Below, one piece after another: positions 61,201 through 64,000 of a stretch of 64,000 nt of DNA. The notes under the pieces were generated by a model that saw only the letters and a program-made list of their open reading frames with translations, did no database searches and was not told the origin of the DNA. Both the position numbers and the translations under genes were made by a program. The DNA lies in NCBI RefSeq assembly GCF_017068395.1, contig NZ_CP070619.1:7006001-7070000 (forward strand), written 5' to 3'. Position 1 is the first letter of the stretch; each line of letters starts with the position of its first letter. This DNA is from Rhodococcus pseudokoreensis. Lineage in GTDB: Bacteria > Actinomycetota > Actinomycetes > Mycobacteriales > Mycobacteriaceae.

Positions 61201-61857
61201 ATGACCGGAACCAACGCCATCACCGTTCTGATCGCTGACGACGATCCCTTCGTCCGGCGAGGTGTCTCCGACATCTTCGCTGCCACCACGGATATCGCCG
61301 TGGTCGCCGATGTCGACGACGGGGACCGGGTGCCGGCCGCGGTCCACGCGTATCGACCGCACGTAGTGCTGATGGACCTGAAAATGCGCCGGGTCGGCGG
61401 ACTCGATGCCACCCGTCACCTGATGACACTGCAACACCCACCCCGGGTGATTGCGATGACGGCGATGGATGTCGACGACCTCGTGCTTCAGGCCGTTTCG
61501 GCCGGAGCCCACAGCTTCCTCAGCAAGGACGAGCCGCCGGAGACGTTCCACCAGTCCGTGCGCGCCGTCGCCGCCGGCAACACACTGTTCAGTCAGGAGT
61601 CGCTGCGTCGGATCGTCGCGGCCAACCGGGCGCCCGCTGCAGGTCCCGATCCGGCGGTCCTTGCCGCGCTCAGTGCGAGGGAACGTGACGTTCTGAAGTC
61701 TCTCGCGTCTGGCGCGTCGAATGCCGACATCGCCGGTGAGCTCTTCCTCAGCGAAACGACCGTCAAGACCCACATTTCGGCAGTCTTCACCAAGCTGGGC
61801 ACGCGTAACCGAGTCGAAGCGGCGCTCACTGCATTCCGTGCAGGTCTCGTCACCTGA
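61201..61857 (+). CDS. NarL/LuxR-type response regulator
   Basis: This 218-residue regulator has a receiver domain with the acidic pair ADDDPF, phosphoacceptor D59 (VVLMDLKM) and K-containing FLSKDEPP, then a LuxR-type helix-turn-helix: LSARERDVLKSLASGASN and LSETTVKTHISAVFTKLGTRNR. It is paired with the kinase upstream. An in-frame GTG at 61192 is an alternative start. A hairpin terminator follows. Confidence 0.92.
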   Translation: MTGTNAITVLIADDDPFVRRGVSDIFAATTDIAVVADVDDGDRVPAAVHAYRPHVVLMDLKMRRVGGLDATRHLMTLQHPPRVIAMTAMDVDDLVLQAVSAGAHSFLSKDEPPETFHQSVRAVAAGNTLFSQESLRRIVAANRAPAAGPDPAVLAALSARERDVLKSLASGASNADIAGELFLSETTVKTHISAVFTKLGTRNRVEAALTAFRAGLVT

Positions 61858-61875
61858 GGGTCCCGAGACGCGAGA

Positions 61876-61907
61876 ACCCTCACTCCGTCCGGGGACGAAG
61901 TGAGGGT
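61876..61907 (+). terminator. Terminator after the response regulator
   Basis: ACCCTCACTCCGTCC pairs with GGACGAAGTGAGGGT with one mismatch and a 2-nt loop, 18 bases after the response regulator stop. Confidence 0.8.
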
Positions 61908-61956
61908 GCGAGCAATTTCCCCTACCAAAAGGACCTACGCTCGCCGACCACGATAC

Positions 61957-62017
61957 ACATTCGTGGACGACCGCGAATGTATGGCGCACACACGTCATTC
62001 GCATGGACGACACGAAT
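61957..62017. promoter_or_regulatory. Two tandem ATTCG...CGAAT inverted repeats upstream of an unknown gene
   Basis: ACATTCG-N10-CGAATGT (61957-61980) and ATTCG-N11-CGAAT (61997-62017), with GGACGAC inside each, lie 38 bp apart centre to centre, ahead of the gene at 62129. They occupy the 220-bp gap 61908-62128, which shows nothing else recognisable. Confidence 0.5.
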
Positions 62018-62128
62018 CGGAGTCGCACGATTTCGCGCCACATGTGTCGCAACCTTCTGCTTGGATACGACACAGGGGGAGGCTCCCGAAGATCCCCTCT
62101 TGATCGCGAGCAGGGGAAGGTGATGGCG

Positions 62129-62581
62129 ATGGTCGATTCCACCGAGTTGCCCGAGGTTTCGTGGGCAGGAATGGTCGAGTGGTTGACAGGTTCGCTGGTC
62201 GATCAACCGGTCGCGCTCATCGTCGAGATCGGCCCGAACAGTTACGTCAGTGAGGACGACGACCAAGAAGTCGTCTGCGCGCAGATTCAGGTGCTGGCCG
62301 ACGGTGTGTTGATGCTCCGTAGATCACGCGTCGAACTCGGGCACCTGCTGCTTGCCGACTATTCCACCGAGAACCTGCCACTCGACATCTGGCAGTTCGA
62401 CGACCACTTCGAAGACTGTACGGACGGCTATCTGTTCAGCCGCGACGTCAACCTGATCGCGAACACCTGCGTGGCCTGGTTCCGGGACAATTGGGGCACC
62501 CGCTCCACCAGTGAACTCGGATGCTCGTATCGGTTCCCGGACGAATTGCTACCGCCGACCGACGGCACCGATGTATTCTGA
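62129..62581 (+). CDS. Hypothetical acidic protein
   Basis: This 150-residue acidic protein begins MVDSTELPEVSWAGMVEWL and has VALIVEIGPNSYVSEDDDQE, DIWQFDDHFEDCTDGYLFS and a C-terminal RSTSELGCSY. I recognise no family; a beta-rich fold resembling small ligand- or immunity-type proteins is possible. GGGGAAGG eight bases upstream favours ATG 62129 over ATG 62123. Two inverted repeats precede it and the small CxxC-containing gene follows after 37 nt. Confidence 0.65.
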   Translation: MVDSTELPEVSWAGMVEWLTGSLVDQPVALIVEIGPNSYVSEDDDQEVVCAQIQVLADGVLMLRRSRVELGHLLLADYSTENLPLDIWQFDDHFEDCTDGYLFSRDVNLIANTCVAWFRDNWGTRSTSELGCSYRFPDELLPPTDGTDVF

Positions 62582-62618
62582 AACCTTCGCTTCGCGCGGA
62601 GTCACCATCGGAGGCGGC

Positions 62619-62807
62619 ATGCCTACCCACCACCCCTCACGTACTTACCGCGGTTGCGCGCTGTGCTCTCCGCGCAAGCGGCGCGGCATCGGTGTCGCAG
62701 CCCGCGAGACCATCCCGACGCTTCGCAAGCTCGGCAAGTCACGCAGGCTCAACCGCCGCGACCTCGGTGATTACGTCGACGACCTGCGGGAACGCGACGA
62801 GCAGTGA
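62619..62807 (+). CDS. Small basic CxxC protein
   Basis: This 62-residue protein begins MPTHHPSRTYRGCALCSPRKRR and is strongly basic, with one CxxC (CALC) and a C-terminal helix RRDLGDYVDDLRERDEQ. GGAGG lies five bases before ATG 62619. The single CxxC could bind metal as a dimer, or with the nearby histidines (THH). No family is recognised. It lies 69 bp ahead of the DNA polymerase gene, so nucleic-acid binding is a fair guess, no more. Confidence 0.68.
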   Translation: MPTHHPSRTYRGCALCSPRKRRGIGVAARETIPTLRKLGKSRRLNRRDLGDYVDDLRERDEQ

Positions 62808-62876
62808 CCGTGGCACCGTCCGGGAACTCCACAGATTCCGAGGTTCTCGGACGGATGGTTCGGGCACACTGGTCCC

Positions 62877-63920
62877 ATGAGCACTCCGCCGCGTCGCCGG
62901 TGGGTGCTGCATGTCGATCTCGACCAGTTCATCGCCGCCGTCGAGGTGCTGCGCCACCCTGAACTGAGGGGACGTCCGGTCGTCGTAGGCGGTCGTGGGG
63001 ATCCTACGGAGCGTGCGGTGGTGTCGACGGCGTCGTACGAGGCGCGGGAATTCGGTGTCGGTTCCGGGATGCCGATGCGGATCGCGGCACGGAAGATTCC
63101 CGACGCCGTGTTCCTGCCCGTCGACGCCGACGCGTACTTGGAGGTATCCGGCGTCGTGATGGACACCCTGCGGAAGCTGGATGTCGTCGTCGAGGTCATG
63201 GGCTGGGACGAGGCGTTTCTCGGTGTCGATACCGATGATCCGGAGGCCTTCGCGCGAACCATCCACGACGCCGTCCTCGACGCGACGGGGCTGCACTGCT
63301 CGGTTGGCATCGGCGACAACAAGTTACGTGCCAAGATCGCGACGGACTTCGGCAAACCTCAGGGCATCTACCGGCTCACCGAGGAGAACTGGTTCGCCGT
63401 CATGGGGGAGCGCCCCACCGACGCGCTATGGGGGATCGGTAAGAAGACCTCGAAAAAGCTTGCCGCGCTCGGTATCAACACCGTGCAGGAACTGGCCGAC
63501 GCCTCGGATCAGGAGCTGGCCGCGACCCTCGGTCCGAACATGGGTCCGTGGTACGCCAGGATCGGTCGGGGAATCGATCTCTCCCCGGTGTCCGCGGAAC
63601 CGTGGGTGGCGCGGTCGCACAGCAGAGAGACGACGTTTCAGCAGAACCTCGCCGGTCGGGAGGCCGTCACCGAGGAAATCCGACGCCTCGCCGCCCGGGT
63701 CCGGGAGGACATCCTCGCGGAGAACCGCAAGGCGGTGCGAGTGGCATTGAAGGTGCGCTACGCCCCGTTCGACACCCACACGACGAGCAAGCCGCTACCC
63801 GAGCCGACGTTCGATCCGGACGTGATCGCCGACGCAGCAGCAGCATTGGTCGACCGACTCGACCACGAGCGGGAAGTCCGGCTCCTCGGCGTGCGGTTGG
63901 AGATGACACCACCGACGTGA
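62877..63920 (+). CDS. dinP: Y-family DNA polymerase, DinB2/DinP-like (no aromatic steric gate)
   Basis: This 347-residue polymerase has VDLDQFIAAVE at residues 13-23 (catalytic D14), the second catalytic pair in VMGWDEAFLG in place of the usual SIDE, and the helix-hairpin-helix LWGIGKKTSKKLAALGI. The position equivalent to the Tyr/Phe steric gate of Dpo4 and DinB is I19, as in the mycobacterial DinB2 type, which has Leu there and can insert ribonucleotides. No C-terminal beta-clamp-binding peptide is evident. The stop codon lies inside a family B repeat. It matches Rv3056-type DinP proteins best. Confidence 0.9.
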   Translation: MSTPPRRRWVLHVDLDQFIAAVEVLRHPELRGRPVVVGGRGDPTERAVVSTASYEAREFGVGSGMPMRIAARKIPDAVFLPVDADAYLEVSGVVMDTLRKLDVVVEVMGWDEAFLGVDTDDPEAFARTIHDAVLDATGLHCSVGIGDNKLRAKIATDFGKPQGIYRLTEENWFAVMGERPTDALWGIGKKTSKKLAALGINTVQELADASDQELAATLGPNMGPWYARIGRGIDLSPVSAEPWVARSHSRETTFQQNLAGREAVTEEIRRLAARVREDILAENRKAVRVALKVRYAPFDTHTTSKPLPEPTFDPDVIADAAAALVDRLDHEREVRLLGVRLEMTPPT

Positions 63921-63958
63921 GTGGCAAAGCGTGCCCGAGGACGCTTTGCCGCTCACGT
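63915..63958. repeat. GTGAG-family palindromic repeat, copy 4 (family B)
   Basis: ACGTGAGTGGCAAAGCGT, spacer GCCCGAGG, then ACGCTTTGCCGCTCACGT: 18-bp arms with one mismatch. It supplies the TGA stop of the polymerase gene and separates it from a convergent gene, so it may also terminate transcription. It is the best-preserved copy in the window. Confidence 0.85.
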
Positions 63959-63959
63959 G

Positions 63960-64000
63960 TCAGCGGCGGGCGAAGACGGCGGGTTCGCTGTCGGGGACCT
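63960..64000 (-). CDS. Probable 3' end of a convergent gene (5' part outside window)
   Basis: The reverse strand reads VPDSEPAVFARR and a TGA at 63962-63960. The GC-rich codon pattern and position directly after the palindromic repeat suggest the last codons of a real gene. Too little is present to assign a family. Confidence 0.4.
   Translation of the reverse strand, partial: VPDSEPAVFARR

Noticed and set aside
62003..62128. N-terminal extension of the unknown protein at 62129
   Set aside because: It overlaps the inverted repeats, lacks a Shine-Dalgarno and reads as low-quality sequence; GGGGAAGG supports the start at 62129.

Overview
The window looks like chromosomal DNA from a high-GC actinobacterium, most likely Rhodococcus of the opacus/jostii type. 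This is inferred from uniformly GC-rich codon use, many GTG starts, ATGA/TGATG-coupled operons and the gene families present: short-chain dehydrogenases, luciferase-like monooxygenases, a P450 with a small ferredoxin, an EspC/WXG-type secretion operon, a DesA3-like desaturase and a DinB2-like polymerase. No tRNA, rRNA, CRISPR array, transposase or integrase was seen.

Region 1 (1-20,062) reads as an organosulfur-scavenging island. It holds two MetQ/MetN-type ABC transporter sets (one with MetI), an FMN reductase and a flavin-reductase-fold protein, two long luciferase-like monooxygenases (SnaA/NtaA/DszA type), two short luciferase-fold paralogues, an SfnB/DszC-like flavoprotein, a complete Dpp-type peptide/solute ABC transporter, an IclR regulator with a palindrome beyond its 3' end, and a TauD-type dioxygenase. 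The plausible flow is import, release of sulfite by FMNH2- or 2-oxoglutarate-dependent oxygenases, and FMNH2 supply by the reductases.

Region 2 (20,114-31,738) carries an alpha/beta hydrolase, an exported NlpC/P60 peptidase, a GMC oxidoreductase/aldehyde dehydrogenase operon divergent from a PucR regulator, and a small catabolic unit (nitrilase-type amidohydrolase, FadR-type GntR regulator, MHS transporter, DUF2848 protein, glutamine-synthetase-like ligase) tied together by two copies of one operator-like sequence.

Region 3 (31,747-41,896) has the three-gene proton-translocating transhydrogenase (pntAa-pntAb-pntB), two SDRs, an orphan Tat-exported substrate-binding lipoprotein, a P450 with its ferredoxin and a PDR-type reductase, and a DesA3-like acyl-CoA desaturase. 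A CTATC-N5-GATAG palindrome occurs upstream of both the SDR/binding-protein pair and the P450 operon.

Region 4 (42,074-45,630) is a translationally coupled three-gene operon: an EspC-like protein with a YxxxD signal, a 782-residue WXG-headed protein whose C-terminal part is AT-richer, and a lipoprotein. It is the strongest candidate here for an uncharacterised system.

Region 5 (45,696-64,000) mixes housekeeping and surface genes: a MaoC dehydratase, tandem small secreted proteins, a VOC protein, an ADP-ribosylglycohydrolase, hydrolases, two pRiA4b ORF-3-type proteins, an NhaA-DsbA fusion, an F420-type LLM protein, a membrane Ser/Thr kinase, tandem CYWER secreted proteins, a NarL-type two-component pair, small unknown proteins and a DinB-type polymerase with no aromatic steric gate. 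Two families of palindromic intergenic repeats occur in the window (three copies of one, four of the other), mostly at gene 3' ends.
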